DNA from: Streptomyces lucensis JCM 4490 | Lineage (GTDB): Bacteria; Actinomycetota; Actinomycetes; Streptomycetales; Streptomycetaceae | Assembly (NCBI RefSeq): GCF_014650035.1 | Contig: NZ_BMUE01000016.1 | Location: 62,001 to 126,000 of the forward strand | Direction of reading: 5' to 3' | Length of the DNA stretch: 64,000 bases | Shown: one piece after another, positions 63,191 through 64,000 of the stretch | How positions within the stretch are numbered: position 1 is the first letter of the stretch | Layout of the letters: every line of letters starts with the position of its first letter | The notes under the pieces: generated by a model | The model's database searches: none | What the model saw: only the letters and a program-made list of their open reading frames with translations | Told to the model about the DNA's origin: nothing | Program-made: the position numbers and the translations under genes

Positions 63191-63901
63191 GTGACGGAAC
63201 CCACCCACGACGAGTCCCACGGGGGCGCGCTCGGCTCCCGGCTGAACTGGCTGCGGGCCGCCGTGCTGGGCGCCAACGACGGCATCGTCTCCACCGCGGG
63301 CCTGGTCGTCGGCGTCGCCGGCGCCACCGGGAGCCGGGCCGCCCTGCTCACCGCCGGACTGGCGGGCCTGCTCGCCGGATCGATGTCCATGGCGGCCGGC
63401 GAGTACGTCTCCGTCTCCACCCAGCGCGACTCGGAGATGGCCGCGCTGGCCGTGGAGAAGCGCGAGCTGAGGGAGCAGCCGGAGGCCGAACTGGCGGAGC
63501 TGACCCAGATGCTGGAGGAGCGCGGCCTGTCCCGGGAGGTGGCCCGCGAGGCCGCCGAGCAGCTGACCGCGCGGGACCCGCTGCGGGCCCACGCGCGCGT
63601 GGAGCTGGGCATCGATCCCGACGAGCTGACCAACCCCTGGCACGCGGCGTGGGCGAGCTTCCTGGCGTTCACGGTGGGTGCCCTGCTGCCCCTGCTGGCC
63701 ATCGTGCTGCCCCCGGCCGGGTGGCGGCTCGCCGTCACCGTCGTCTCCGTCCTGGCCGCCCTTGTCCTCACCGGCTGGAGCAGCGCCCGCCTCGGCGCGG
63801 CGAACCCCGGGCGGGCGGTCGTGCGCAACGCTCTGGGCGGAGCGCTCGCGATGGGGGTCACGTACGCGGCGGGGAGCCTGCTGGGGGCGGCCGGGGTCTG
63901 A
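63191..63901 (+). CDS. VIT1/CCC1-family iron/manganese transporter
   Basis: The 236-residue membrane protein has the VIT family pattern: LNWLRAAVLGANDGIVSTAGLVVGVAGA, a second helix with GLLAGSMSMAAGEYVSVSTQRD, an acidic helical metal-binding loop (about 80-135) and three further helices. It moves Fe(II) or Mn(II) out of the cytosol. GTG 63191 has no ribosome site. The last 99 bp of the window hold no gene. Confidence 0.93.
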   Translation: MTEPTHDESHGGALGSRLNWLRAAVLGANDGIVSTAGLVVGVAGATGSRAALLTAGLAGLLAGSMSMAAGEYVSVSTQRDSEMAALAVEKRELREQPEAELAELTQMLEERGLSREVAREAAEQLTARDPLRAHARVELGIDPDELTNPWHAAWASFLAFTVGALLPLLAIVLPPAGWRLAVTVVSVLAALVLTGWSSARLGAANPGRAVVRNALGGALAMGVTYAAGSLLGAAGV

Positions 63902-64000
63902 GCCGCGGGCCGGCACCCTCGGCGCGCGGCCCGGCGCGGCCGCGGCGTACGGCGAGGTGCGCCCGACCACCCCCCGGGCACGCCGTACGACTCCGCACCA

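Overview
The window is high-GC actinobacterial chromosome, almost certainly Streptomyces. Genes are dense, with GTG/TTG starts and many 4-bp stop/start overlaps. It carries a complete ectoine/hydroxyectoine operon, a class-E-sortase type LAETG surface protein, a 73-residue Gbn-type nucleoid protein and a cobalamin cluster behind a Streptomyces-style B12 riboswitch. From memory the gene order resembles the SCO1835-SCO1870 part of the S. coelicolor core chromosome; I could not check this. No tRNA, rRNA, IS element, prophage or CRISPR was seen.

Layout. 1-3.6 kb: an Rhs/YD-repeat protein, cut by the window edge, behind a WXG100-like gene. 3.8-9.3 kb: secreted acid phosphatase, class B penicillin-binding protein, and a membrane protein/histidine kinase/response regulator set on the same strand. 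9.4-15.6 kb: acetyltransferases, an IclR regulator divergent from an aldehyde dehydrogenase, a DUF1349 protein, a DsbA/FrnE-like oxidoreductase and a class V aminotransferase. 15.6-18.9 kb: ectABCD on the minus strand behind an AT-rich promoter region. 19.2-24.0 kb: a second class V aminotransferase divergent from an amino-acid ABC transporter and an amidohydrolase. 24.2-27.0 kb: LAETG protein, a 37-bp tandem repeat, an FMN reductase and an XRE regulator.

27.0-45.4 kb: cobalamin biosynthesis in two minus-strand runs. The first, cobD-cobQ-cobN-chlID-cobO-cobB-cobI, lies directly behind an adenosylcobalamin riboswitch. The second, cobM-cobL-cbiG/cobJ-cobH-cbiX-cobC, is separated from it by a plus-strand ZIP metal transporter. 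Almost every stop overlaps the next start, so translation is probably coupled. The gene set mixes late (CobN plus ChlI-ChlD fusion) and early (CbiX) cobalt-insertion enzymes.

45.5-54.1 kb: PiT phosphate transporter with a recognisable PHO box, GH25 lysozyme, class II aldolase, alpha/beta hydrolase, a hypothetical protein, an ABC-F protein preceded by a possible leaderless 7-codon leader peptide, and gbn with five GATC sites upstream. 54.2-58.1 kb: enoyl-CoA hydratase, then a cluster in which every gene except one small membrane protein shows an Asp23/Gls24-like module, including a divergent protein that looks like two such modules in tandem. 58.2-63.9 kb: SDR lacking the canonical YxxxK, GH15 hydrolase, SURF1, a zinc-ribbon protein, an exonuclease-BRCT protein and a VIT-family transporter.

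Starts were chosen by Shine-Dalgarno sequence, overlap with the preceding gene and remembered family lengths. No database search was run, so family names rest on recognised motifs.
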